In this document: positions 7,160-13,985 of the stretch, piece after piece
Position numbering within the stretch: position 1 is the stretch's first letter
Layout of the letters: each line of letters begins with the position of its first letter
Source of the DNA: Alphaproteobacteria bacterium
Lineage (GTDB): Bacteria > Myxococcota_A > UBA796 > GCA-2862545
Assembly (NCBI GenBank): GCA_020632925.1
Contig: JACKER010000068.1
Coordinates: 1-18,583, forward strand
Length of the DNA stretch: 18,583 nucleotides
Reading direction: 5' to 3'
Notes under the pieces: model-generated
Seen by the model: the letters and a program-made list of their open reading frames with translations, nothing else
What the model was told of the DNA's origin: nothing
Database searches by the model: none
Position numbers and translations under genes: made by a program

Positions 7160-8710
7160 TCACGCTCGCGCAGGCACCAGGGTCATCGCGCGCTCGGTCA
7201 TCGCCGTGATCGTCAGCGACGGGTTCACGCCCGGGTTCGCGGAGACCGCGGAGCCGTCGCACACGTACAGCCCCGGGTACCCGAACACCTGGTGGTCGTG
7301 GCCGATCACGCCGGTGCTGGCGTCCGTGCCGATGCAGGCGCCGCCGAGCACGTGGGCCGTCGTCGGGATGCCCGCGAGCGTCTCGGTGAACAGGTTGACC
7401 ACGAAGCCGTCCAACTTGTCCGCGAACCGCGCCGCCAGCGCGCTCGCCTCCGGGATGTCCGCCGTCGGTGCCACGCCCTCGCCCACCCGGCTCGTGAGGC
7501 CCAGGCGCCCGAGTCGCAGATCCAGCGTCCCATCCGTCGACTGCATGAACAGCAGGATCGCCGTCGACTTCGACCAGTCCCGCACCGTCATGGCGGAGAT
7601 TGCACGGCGCGGCTGGGCCGCCATGCTCTTCAGGCTCGCCGCCAAGCGGGAGGGCAGCGTCCGGCCCGGCGCGTGCGGCAGGATCATCGTGCGGAACAGC
7701 CCCGACCCCGGCGGGTACCGCACCGGCTCGAGGTGGCTGTGGTCGTCGGTGTGCAGGATGGACCCGATGGCCACGCCCTTCGTGAAGTCGGCGTCCCCGC
7801 TCGCGGTCACGCCCACGATGGACTCGCTGTTCGTGCGGACGTGGCGCCCCACGTGGTCCGAGAGCTCGGGAAGCCCATCGCGATCGGCCTTCATGGAGAG
7901 CAACAGCTCGGAGGTGCCCAGCACACCGCCCGCCAGCACCACCTTGTCCGCCACGAAGACCGCGTCGCCGCCGCGACCGCGCGTAGGTCGCGCGACCACC
8001 CGGTACCCACCGCCCGGCTCCGGACGCAGGGCCACCACCTTCGTCTCGGGGAGCACGACCGTCCCGAGCTGCTCGGCCAGGTACAGGTAGTTCTTGTCCA
8101 GCGTGTTCTTCGCGCCGTGCCGGCAGCCCAGCATGCAGCCGCCACACAGGTTGCAGCCCGTCCGGCGCGGGCCCTTCCCCTCGAAGAACGGGTCCTCCAC
8201 CTCCTGGCCGGCGCGCTCCCCGAAGTACACCGCCACGTCCGTCGGCGAGAAGTCGTCGAGGCGGCCGTCCTCCTCGGCGATCGCGCGCAGCACCTGGTCC
8301 GTGGTCCCGAGGTGCGGGTTGCGCACGGCGCCGAGCATGCGCTTCGCGGTCGCGTAGTGGGGAGCGAGCTCCTGCTGCCAGTCGCGCACGCCCGCCCAGC
8401 TCCCCTGCTCGAAGAACGCCGTCTTGGGCACGGGGAGGGTGTTCGCGTAGACGAGGCTGCCGCCGCCCACCCCCACGCCCGACAACACCGTCACGTGGGG
8501 CAGGAAGGTCATGCGGAAGGGTCCGCGCATCCCGAGCCGGGGGTTCCACATGAACCGGCGCAGATCCCAGTTCGTCTTGGGGAAGTCCTCGGGTCGGAAG
8601 CGCCGCCCCTGCTCCACCACCAGGACCCGGTACCCCTTCTCGGACAGGCGCAGCGCGCTCACCGAGCCGCCGAACCCCGAGCCCACCACGATCGCATCGA
8701 AGCGTTCCAT
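7160..8710 (-). CDS. GMC-family FAD oxidoreductase (cholesterol oxidase-like)
   Basis: The product is 516 residues. The N-terminal dinucleotide fold is FDAIVVGSGFGGSVSALRLSEKG (4-26), followed by the FAD-binding VGGGSLVYANTL (81-92). Other GMC marks are VVLAGGVLGTSELLL (257-271), TAHVLGGACIGTD (451-463, with the conserved active-site His453 region) and the C-terminal VCDGSAVSANPGVNPSLTITA (483-503). A CxxCxxCxxxC cluster (C186, C189, C192, C196) followed by RHGAKNTLDKNYL is characteristic of the cholesterol oxidase-like branch. It probably oxidises an alcohol or steroid-like substrate; the actual substrate is unknown. No signal peptide is seen. The ATG at 8710 has no SD, but TAGGGA ends exactly 6 nt before it, suggesting a leaderless mRNA. 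Confidence 0.92.
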   Translation of the reverse strand: MERFDAIVVGSGFGGSVSALRLSEKGYRVLVVEQGRRFRPEDFPKTNWDLRRFMWNPRLGMRGPFRMTFLPHVTVLSGVGVGGGSLVYANTLPVPKTAFFEQGSWAGVRDWQQELAPHYATAKRMLGAVRNPHLGTTDQVLRAIAEEDGRLDDFSPTDVAVYFGERAGQEVEDPFFEGKGPRRTGCNLCGGCMLGCRHGAKNTLDKNYLYLAEQLGTVVLPETKVVALRPEPGGGYRVVARPTRGRGGDAVFVADKVVLAGGVLGTSELLLSMKADRDGLPELSDHVGRHVRTNSESIVGVTASGDADFTKGVAIGSILHTDDHSHLEPVRYPPGSGLFRTMILPHAPGRTLPSRLAASLKSMAAQPRRAISAMTVRDWSKSTAILLFMQSTDGTLDLRLGRLGLTSRVGEGVAPTADIPEASALAARFADKLDGFVVNLFTETLAGIPTTAHVLGGACIGTDASTGVIGHDHQVFGYPGLYVCDGSAVSANPGVNPSLTITAMTERAMTLVPARA

Positions 8711-8716
8711 GCCCCG

Positions 8717-8722
8717 TCCCTA
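8717..8722 (-). promoter_or_regulatory. Candidate -10 element of the GMC oxidoreductase gene (leaderless)
   Basis: TAGGGA on the minus strand is followed by exactly six bases and then ATG (8710). There is no Shine-Dalgarno sequence. The spacing is the same as at the histidine kinase and RavA-like genes. The sixth base is A rather than the expected T, so it is weaker than the other two. Confidence 0.4.
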
Positions 8723-8725
8723 CCA

Positions 8726-8745
8726 CGCCGTGTGAACGCACGGCG
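8726..8745. promoter_or_regulatory. Inverted repeat, possible operator of the GMC gene
   Basis: CGCCGTG (8726-8732) and CACGGCG (8739-8745) form a perfect 7-bp dyad with a 6-bp centre. It sits just upstream of the candidate -10 of the GMC gene, where a repressor dimer would cover the -10 to -35 space. As RNA it could also be a hairpin, but no T-tract follows in either direction. Confidence 0.4.
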
Positions 8746-8777
8746 ATCCGCCGACACCGATGGGGTGGAGGTGCGGA

Positions 8778-8972
8778 ATGACGGCCGACCTGCTCCACCT
8801 GTTCCGTTGGAGCGCCGAACCGGCGCCCGAGCGCGTCCGGATCCCCGAGCCCGGGCGGGGACCCGTCGTGGTCCCCTATCGGAGCGCGGCCGAGACCGCG
8901 TCGAGCACCTCGGCGGGCCGGAACGGCTTGCGCACGACCGGGACGACCCGCGCGACCCGCTCCGATCCGTAG
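8778..8972 (+). CDS. Possible small ORF, 64 residues, or gene remnant
   Basis: This is an uncertain gene. ATG 8778 is preceded by GGAGG about 6 nt upstream. Over the part not covered by another gene (8778-8875) the frame shows the coding pattern of this genome: 29 of 32 codons after the ATG end in G or C, GC1 is about 84% and GC2 about 59%. The first 35 residues (MTADLLHLFRWSAEPAPERV and on) look protein-like. The remaining 97 bases are antisense to the end of the histidine kinase gene and give a Thr/Arg/Ser-rich tail that looks like a shadow. It would be divergent from the GMC gene with the 8726-8745 dyad between them. It may be a small protein, a decayed gene or chance. Confidence 0.3.
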   Translation: MTADLLHLFRWSAEPAPERVRIPEPGRGPVVVPYRSAAETASSTSAGRNGLRTTGTTRATRSDP

Positions 8973-10252
8973 CCGCTCACCACGACCACCGGCGGTGAGC
9001 CCCGCCCGACGAGCACGTCGGTGAGCGCCTCGCCGTCCATCACCGGCATCGACAGGTCGGTGAGCACGAGGTCGACGGTGAGATCGTCGTCCAGCCGATC
9101 GAGCGCCTCCTGCCCGTCGCCGGCCTCGAGCACCGCCATCCCGGCGCGGACCAGCACCTCGCGCAGGACGTCGCGGACCTCCGGGAGATCGTCCACCACC
9201 AGGATGCGCGGCGCACGCTTCGAGGGGAGGCGGATCTCGAAGGTCGTGCCGCCGCCGGGGCCGCTGTGCACCCGGACCTCGCCACCCGCCTGCCGCACCG
9301 TCCCACGCACCGACGCGAGTCCGAGCCCGCTGCCCCGCCCCACGGGCTTGGTCGTGTAGTAGGGCTCGAAGACCCGCGGGATGCGATCGGGCGAGATGCC
9401 CGAGCCGTCGTCGGCGACCTCGATCACCACCTGCTCGCCGTCCACCCGCACGCCGATGGCCAGCCGCCCCCCGTCCGGCATCGCGTCTCGTGCGTTCACC
9501 GCCAGGTTGAGGACCACGCCCTCGAGGTGGGTGGGGTCGATGGAGATCCAGGCGCGCTCGGGGCAGCTCACCACGAGCTCGACCGTGGTGCCGAGCACCG
9601 CCCGCAGCACGGGTGCCAGGGCCTTGAGGCGCTCCCCGACCTCGACGCGGCGCACCTCGGCGGGACGCTCCTGCGCGAGCGCGAGCAGCTCGCGCGTCAG
9701 CGAGAAGCAGGGGGCCAACGCGCGATCGAGCTCGTGCTTCACCGGGTTGTCGTCCCCGAGCCGATCCGCGACGTGGCGGACCACCGTGAGCCAGTTCCCG
9801 AGGTCGTGCGCGACACCGGCGGCCAGCTGGGTGGCGACGCGGCTGCGCTCGGCGTCCACCAGCTGCTGCTCGATGGCGACCCGCTCGGTCACGTCGATCA
9901 GCGTGCCCATGAACATCTCGTGCCCCTCGTCGGTCGGCACGAGCATCCCGTGCGAACGGAGGTGGAGCACGGTGCCGTCGCGGTGGACGCAGCGGAAGGA
10001 CAGGTCCGGGATCACGCCGAGCTCCGGGATGCTGCGCAGCGTCTTCCGGAGCAGCTCGCGGTCCTCGGGGTGGACCCGCTCGAAGAACTCGTCCAGGTGC
10101 TGGATCGTGTCGTTCGGCGGCAGATCCATGAGCCGCTGCATGCCGGCGGTCCGGGGGTACCGGCCGGGCCGGTGGGGGTCCCAGACCCACGCCGCCAACC
10201 GACCGTGTCGCTCCACCTGCTCGAGGAGGCGCTCGAGGGCTTCGTCGTCCAT
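8876..10252 (-). CDS. Soluble PAS - histidine kinase - receiver hybrid sensor kinase
   Basis: The product is 458 residues without a membrane segment, so it is a cytosolic sensor. Residues about 15-128 are a PAS/PAC fold (VHPEDR at 60-65; RCVHRDGTVLHLRSHG at 87-102). The dimerisation/phosphoacceptor helix has AAGVAHDLGNWLTVV with His149. The ATPase domain shows the N box NLAVNARDAM (Asn253), G1 VADDGSGIS (279-287), and F/G2 VFEPYYTTKPVGRGSGLGLASV (294-315). A C-terminal receiver (349-458) has VVDD (352-355), phospho-acceptor Asp399 in LTDLSMPVMDG, and Lys442. No DNA-binding output is present, so the signal should pass to another protein. The start follows the ViaA-like gene by 39 bp. There is no SD, but TAGCAT lies exactly 6 nt upstream, pointing to its own leaderless transcript. 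Confidence 0.93.
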   Translation of the reverse strand: MDDEALERLLEQVERHGRLAAWVWDPHRPGRYPRTAGMQRLMDLPPNDTIQHLDEFFERVHPEDRELLRKTLRSIPELGVIPDLSFRCVHRDGTVLHLRSHGMLVPTDEGHEMFMGTLIDVTERVAIEQQLVDAERSRVATQLAAGVAHDLGNWLTVVRHVADRLGDDNPVKHELDRALAPCFSLTRELLALAQERPAEVRRVEVGERLKALAPVLRAVLGTTVELVVSCPERAWISIDPTHLEGVVLNLAVNARDAMPDGGRLAIGVRVDGEQVVIEVADDGSGISPDRIPRVFEPYYTTKPVGRGSGLGLASVRGTVRQAGGEVRVHSGPGGGTTFEIRLPSKRAPRILVVDDLPEVRDVLREVLVRAGMAVLEAGDGQEALDRLDDDLTVDLVLTDLSMPVMDGEALTDVLVGRGSPPVVVVSGYGSERVARVVPVVRKPFRPAEVLDAVSAALR

Positions 10253-10258
10253 CGTTGC

Positions 10259-10264
10259 ATGCTA
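10259..10264 (-). promoter_or_regulatory. Candidate -10 element of the histidine kinase gene (leaderless)
   Basis: TAGCAT (TAnnnT) on the minus strand is followed by GCAACG and then the ATG at 10252. There is no SD in the 39-bp gap. Transcription would begin at or next to the start codon. This gives the kinase a promoter of its own inside the apparent operon. Confidence 0.5.
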
Positions 10265-10291
10265 CGCCGGACGCCGTCACGACGTCGTCTG

Positions 10292-11821
10292 TCAGCGCCT
10301 CGCCACCGACCAGACGAGCTTGGCGCCCCCCGCCGCATCCGCAGGATCGATGCGGAGGACATGGTCGCTGAAGGGGTCGACGCCACGGGTGTCCCGGTGG
10401 CCCAGGACGACCGACCACACCCGCACACCCCTCGCGGCGCGCACGGCTGCCACGCGATCCACCACCTCCGGTGCGGCCCGGCACAGGCCGTCGGTCACCA
10501 CGAGCACGTCCGCCGCCCGCAGATCCTCCTCGTCGAGCAGGTCCATCGCCCGCAACAGGGGACCATCGAAGTCCGTGCCCGAGTGGAAGCTGCGGAACAG
10601 GAAGTCGAGCAGGCTCTCGAGCCCGCCGAGCCCGCGTCGGAGCCGGATCTCGGTCTGCTCGCCGCGCCCGCCGAAGAGCAGCAGGTGCACCACCCGCCCC
10701 CGCGGGATCACGGCCCGGCAGATGGCGAGCACCAGCGCCTTGGCTGCCAGCTCGGGCGGCCCCTCCATCGAGGCCGAGGTGTCGATGCAGGCGATGACCG
10801 GGCCGCGCCGATCGCCCGCCGCGCGCCCCTCGTCGCCGGCGCCCGAGAGCTCGAGCGACACGAGCTGGTGCTCCGTCCACCGGGCATAGAACAGGTCCTC
10901 GGTGTCGGGATCGCCGAGCAGCGCGAGCTCGGCGGGCAGCGCGTGGGCCACCTCGCCGCTGAACCGCACACCGACGACCTCCTCGCGCCCACCGTCCCGC
11001 GTCCCCTCCTCGCGGGTGGCGTCCTCGAGCCGGCCGAGCGCGTCCGCGAGGTGCTCGAGCTCGGGCAGGTCCCGCAGCAGCAGCGCCAGCCGGTCGAGCC
11101 GATCGAGGAGCGCGACCTCCAGCTGCCCCGGGGACGTGGACCAGCCGATGCCGGGGACGAAGCGCTCGAGGTGGCGGGCGGCGCGATCGGTCTCGATGGC
11201 GCCCTCCGCAGCGGCCTGGGTCATGTCCGCCAGCGCGTCCGCGGCCTCCTCCGCCGCGTCGCCCTCACCGCCGAGCTGGCGACGGAGCTGCTCGACGAGC
11301 GCGTCCAGATCGGGGTCGTCGGCGTCGGCGTCCTCGCCGAGCATGGCCCGCAGCGCATCCTCGCCCTCCTCGTCGTCCTCGCCCTCCCCCTCGTCACCCT
11401 CCTCGGCCTCCTGCTCGTCCTGCTCGCCCTGGCCCTCGCCTTCCCCCTCGTCGCCCTCGTCGCCCGGTGCGCCCATCGCGCCACCTTCGCCCGCCGACGG
11501 CTGCGGGGGCTCGGGCTCCGGGGGTGGCGCGTCGTCGCGGAGCAGCGGCCACAGCGCCGCGGTCGCTCGGGCCGCCGCCTCCACCGCCATCAGCGGCCGC
11601 TCGTGACACAGGCGTCGGGTGGGCCGGAGCTCCCGTTGGGCCACCAGCGTCACCACGCGGGCGAGTGGGCCGAGCTCCCGGCGGGGGCGGCCCACCAGCC
11701 ACCTCGCGAGGTCGCGCGCGAAGGCCTCGACCCGCGACTGCTCGGGCTCGTCGCGGCCCAACCCGGTGATCAGCGGGTGGCGCACGACGACGTCGACCTC
11801 GTGCGCGCCGCCCGGCCTCAT
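10292..11821 (-). CDS. ViaA-like VWA-domain protein (RavA partner)
   Basis: The product is 509 residues. The ATG at 11821-11819 overlaps the TGA of the RavA-like gene (ATGA), implying translational coupling. The C-terminal VWA domain (about 340-495) has the metal-ion site IDTSASM (Asp347, Ser349, Ser351), Thr416 in SGTDFDG and Asp444 in VVTDG. The stretch before it (250-325: DLPELEHLADALGR, then GEVAHALPAELALLGDPDTEDLF and ARWTEHQL) matches the ViaA-type region preceding VWA. Residues 121-172 are a highly acidic Glu/Asp/Gly linker, preceded by a Pro/Glu run (98-108); both are longer and more acidic than I expect for E. coli ViaA. In E. coli, ViaA binds and stimulates the RavA ATPase, and the pair acts on Fe-S respiratory enzymes. 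The same partnership here is inferred from motif and coupling. Confidence 0.88.
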   Translation of the reverse strand: MRPGGAHEVDVVVRHPLITGLGRDEPEQSRVEAFARDLARWLVGRPRRELGPLARVVTLVAQRELRPTRRLCHERPLMAVEAAARATAALWPLLRDDAPPPEPEPPQPSAGEGGAMGAPGDEGDEGEGEGQGEQDEQEAEEGDEGEGEDDEEGEDALRAMLGEDADADDPDLDALVEQLRRQLGGEGDAAEEAADALADMTQAAAEGAIETDRAARHLERFVPGIGWSTSPGQLEVALLDRLDRLALLLRDLPELEHLADALGRLEDATREEGTRDGGREEVVGVRFSGEVAHALPAELALLGDPDTEDLFYARWTEHQLVSLELSGAGDEGRAAGDRRGPVIACIDTSASMEGPPELAAKALVLAICRAVIPRGRVVHLLLFGGRGEQTEIRLRRGLGGLESLLDFLFRSFHSGTDFDGPLLRAMDLLDEEDLRAADVLVVTDGLCRAAPEVVDRVAAVRAARGVRVWSVVLGHRDTRGVDPFSDHVLRIDPADAAGGAKLVWSVARR

Positions 11822-13926
11822 GGCGCGCGCAGCGTCGGGGGCGCCGGCACCGCCGACTGACGGAGCACGCGCCGGACGCTCTGCAGCGCCGTACCCACGT
11901 TCCGGGAGGCCCAGCCGGGCAGGGTGCGCAGGAGCTCCGTCGTCTCGATCTCGCCGCCGGCCCAGTCCAGGAAGCGCTCGGGCGCCAGCGTGAGCTCCGC
12001 GATCTCGAGCCGCTCCTCCACGACCCCGCCCAGGCCGTCGCGCTTGCGGCCCGGGACCTCCTCCCGCTCGCCCGCCAGCGTGATGCCCACGCGCACGTCG
12101 GCGTCCGGCACCGCCAGCACCACGACGGCGCCGTGCCCGTACACCCGCCGCTGGGTCTGCGGGAGCCGCTCCACCAGCGCCCGCGCCGCTCGCACCGGGG
12201 ACGACAGCTCGACCTTGTACGCCTCGGCCTGCGTCAGCACGTGGGCGAGGTCGCGCGAGGCCTCGAGGTGGGTCGCCAGCACCTGCGAGGGCAGGTCCGT
12301 GATCCAGGTGTGCTGCTCGGTCAGCGCGTCCACCGAGCCCCGATCGCGCGCCAGGCGCCGCACGGCGTCCGCGTGCAGGGCGAGGAAGCGGTCCAGGTTC
12401 TCGCGCCGCAGCACCAGCCGCTCCTGCCAGTCCGCACCCACCTCGTCCGCGTGGCGGAAGGGCAGATCGCCCGCGGGCGCCACCCGGTCGGCCTCGAGCA
12501 GCAGCCACTGCGCGCGCAGATCGTGCTCTGGGATGGCGGCGGTGCCGAGCTGTTCGAGCAGCGCCTCCCGCACCTCGGCCATGCGCGAGGGATCGGGCGC
12601 GAGGACCGGCTCCAGCAGCAGCAGGTCGACCCGCGCCAACGCCAGCCGCCCATCGCAGGCCGCCGCCACCTTGAGCATGTGGACCGCCTGACGCCAGCGA
12701 CGATCCGAGACCGCCCACTCCCTCCGCTGCGCGGTCTGCCACAACGCGACGAGGGCGTCCGCGATCTCCTCGGGGATCTGGACCTTCTCGGCCCCCTGCC
12801 GCGCCGTCTCCAGGTCGGCGGGCGTGAGCTGGTCGTCGGCGGCGATGGACAGCTCCGGCACCGCGCCGGTGGCGACCGACAGGAAGGCGTCCGGGCCGGC
12901 GATCGGCGGGACCGGCAGGCGCACCAGGAAGCGGTCGAAGAGCGCCTCCAGGCCACCCTCGGGATCGGGCAGCTCGTTGCTCGCGCCGACCAGGCCGATG
13001 AGCGGCACCTCGTCACGGTGGCGTCCGTGGTGGAAGCGCCGCTCGTTCACCAGCGTCAGCAGGCTGTTCAGGATCGCCGAGTTCGCCTTGAAGATCTCGT
13101 CGAGGAAGGCGACGTGGGCGGACGGCAGGAACCCGTCCGTCAGCCGGCGGTAGTCCTCGTCCTTGAGGCCGGGGATGCTGACGGGGCCGAACAGCTCGTC
13201 GGGGTGCGTGAACCGGGACAGCAGGTACTCGAAGTAGCGAGCGCCCGAGAAGCAGCCGCACAGCCCGCGCGCGAGCATCGACTTCGCGGTCCCGGGCGGC
13301 CCGAGGAGCAGGACGTGCTGCCGGGAGAGCAGCGCGAGCAGGGCGCCGCGGACGTGGCCCCGCCGCTCGAGGAAGGCCGCGTCCAGCGCCGCCAGCACCC
13401 GCCGCACGCGATCGCGGAGGCGCAGCAGGTCGCTGTCCACCGCCTCGCCCGCGACGAGCTCGGCCCCCCTCGCCCGACCGGGGCCGCGCAGGGAGTGCCC
13501 CATTCCTCGCCGGTGCGGTCCGGCCGCGTCGGTACCGGCCTGTTCCGCCGCCAGCTCCACGATGCGACCCGCGTAGGCCAGCACGCTCTCCGCGAACTCC
13601 TTGGGCACGGGCTGGGTCGACGCCCACGCGGCGTACCGCGAGCACAGGTCCACGAGGTCGGTCCGCGCGTCGACGAGGAGGGTGCTGTCCGGCTCCCAGC
13701 TTGCCACTCTGGATATTGGAAGCCAGGCGAGCAATCCCTCGGCCCGCACGCGGTCCACGCGCGCCTCTCGGGCGATCGCGTCGGTGAGCGCCGGCAGGCT
13801 CCGACCCTCGAGCGAGCCGCCCAGCGCCAGCGAGATCGCGTGGACCACGACCTCGGGGGATCGCGGGAGCCGAGGCCGCCCCCCCACCGCGGTCACGCCT
13901 GGAATGTCGGGCCAGCTGGTCGCCAC
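11818..13926 (-). CDS. RavA-like MoxR-family AAA+ ATPase with N-terminal extension
   Basis: The product is 702 residues. The AAA+ core starts near residue 165: Walker A GPPGTAKS (209-216), FEYLLSRFTHPDELFGPVSIPGLKD (232-256, a RavA-type signature), Walker B VAFLDE (272-277), NSLLTLVNERRF (287-298) and sensor 1 ASNE (315-318). The C-terminal half carries the helical lid and a variable region. Walker A in E. coli RavA lies near residue 50, whereas here about 160 residues precede it, including a separate helical block (25-130). The GTG at 13926 is chosen because TACGCT sits exactly 6 nt upstream. There is no SD, and downstream GTG codons have no better support. The gene is first in an operon with the ViaA-like gene. 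The products should form a hexameric ATPase/VWA chaperone pair. Confidence 0.9.
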   Translation of the reverse strand: MATSWPDIPGVTAVGGRPRLPRSPEVVVHAISLALGGSLEGRSLPALTDAIAREARVDRVRAEGLLAWLPISRVASWEPDSTLLVDARTDLVDLCSRYAAWASTQPVPKEFAESVLAYAGRIVELAAEQAGTDAAGPHRRGMGHSLRGPGRARGAELVAGEAVDSDLLRLRDRVRRVLAALDAAFLERRGHVRGALLALLSRQHVLLLGPPGTAKSMLARGLCGCFSGARYFEYLLSRFTHPDELFGPVSIPGLKDEDYRRLTDGFLPSAHVAFLDEIFKANSAILNSLLTLVNERRFHHGRHRDEVPLIGLVGASNELPDPEGGLEALFDRFLVRLPVPPIAGPDAFLSVATGAVPELSIAADDQLTPADLETARQGAEKVQIPEEIADALVALWQTAQRREWAVSDRRWRQAVHMLKVAAACDGRLALARVDLLLLEPVLAPDPSRMAEVREALLEQLGTAAIPEHDLRAQWLLLEADRVAPAGDLPFRHADEVGADWQERLVLRRENLDRFLALHADAVRRLARDRGSVDALTEQHTWITDLPSQVLATHLEASRDLAHVLTQAEAYKVELSSPVRAARALVERLPQTQRRVYGHGAVVVLAVPDADVRVGITLAGEREEVPGRKRDGLGGVVEERLEIAELTLAPERFLDWAGGEIETTELLRTLPGWASRNVGTALQSVRRVLRQSAVPAPPTLRAP

Positions 13927-13932
13927 GAGCGG

Positions 13933-13938
13933 AGCGTA
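13933..13938 (-). promoter_or_regulatory. Candidate -10 element of the RavA-like operon (leaderless)
   Basis: TACGCT (TAnnnT) on the minus strand is followed by CCGCTC and then GTG at 13926. No SD is present. The geometry is identical to that at 10259-10264. It lies in the 59-bp gap shared with the divergent kinase gene. Confidence 0.5.
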
Positions 13939-13961
13939 ACCGCCAACGCCCCGACCGAGGG

Positions 13962-13967
13962 TAGGAT
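13962..13967 (+). promoter_or_regulatory. Candidate -10 element of the Ser/Thr kinase-like gene
   Basis: TAGGAT is followed after 8 bases by GGAGG (13976-13980) and then, 5 nt later, CTG 13986. The distance from the hexamer to the start is the same 18 nt as in the downstream oxidoreductase gene. No clear -35 was seen. Confidence 0.45.
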
Positions 13968-13985
13968 GGGTGCCCGGAGGGTGCC

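Noticed and set aside
10279..10288. 10-bp palindrome ACGACGTCGT between the ViaA-like and histidine kinase genes
   Set aside because: It has no extended stem and no T-tract. A palindrome of this kind is common by chance in GC-rich DNA.
5502..10880. Giant minus-strand open frame of 1792 codons
   Set aside because: It runs through the sulfatase, GMC and histidine kinase genes in another frame. Its product is Arg/Pro/Gly/His-rich low-complexity sequence typical of shadow frames in GC-rich DNA.
13966..13968. ATG near the kinase promoter as the kinase start
   Set aside because: It is out of frame with the kinase domain and overlaps the predicted -10 hexamer.
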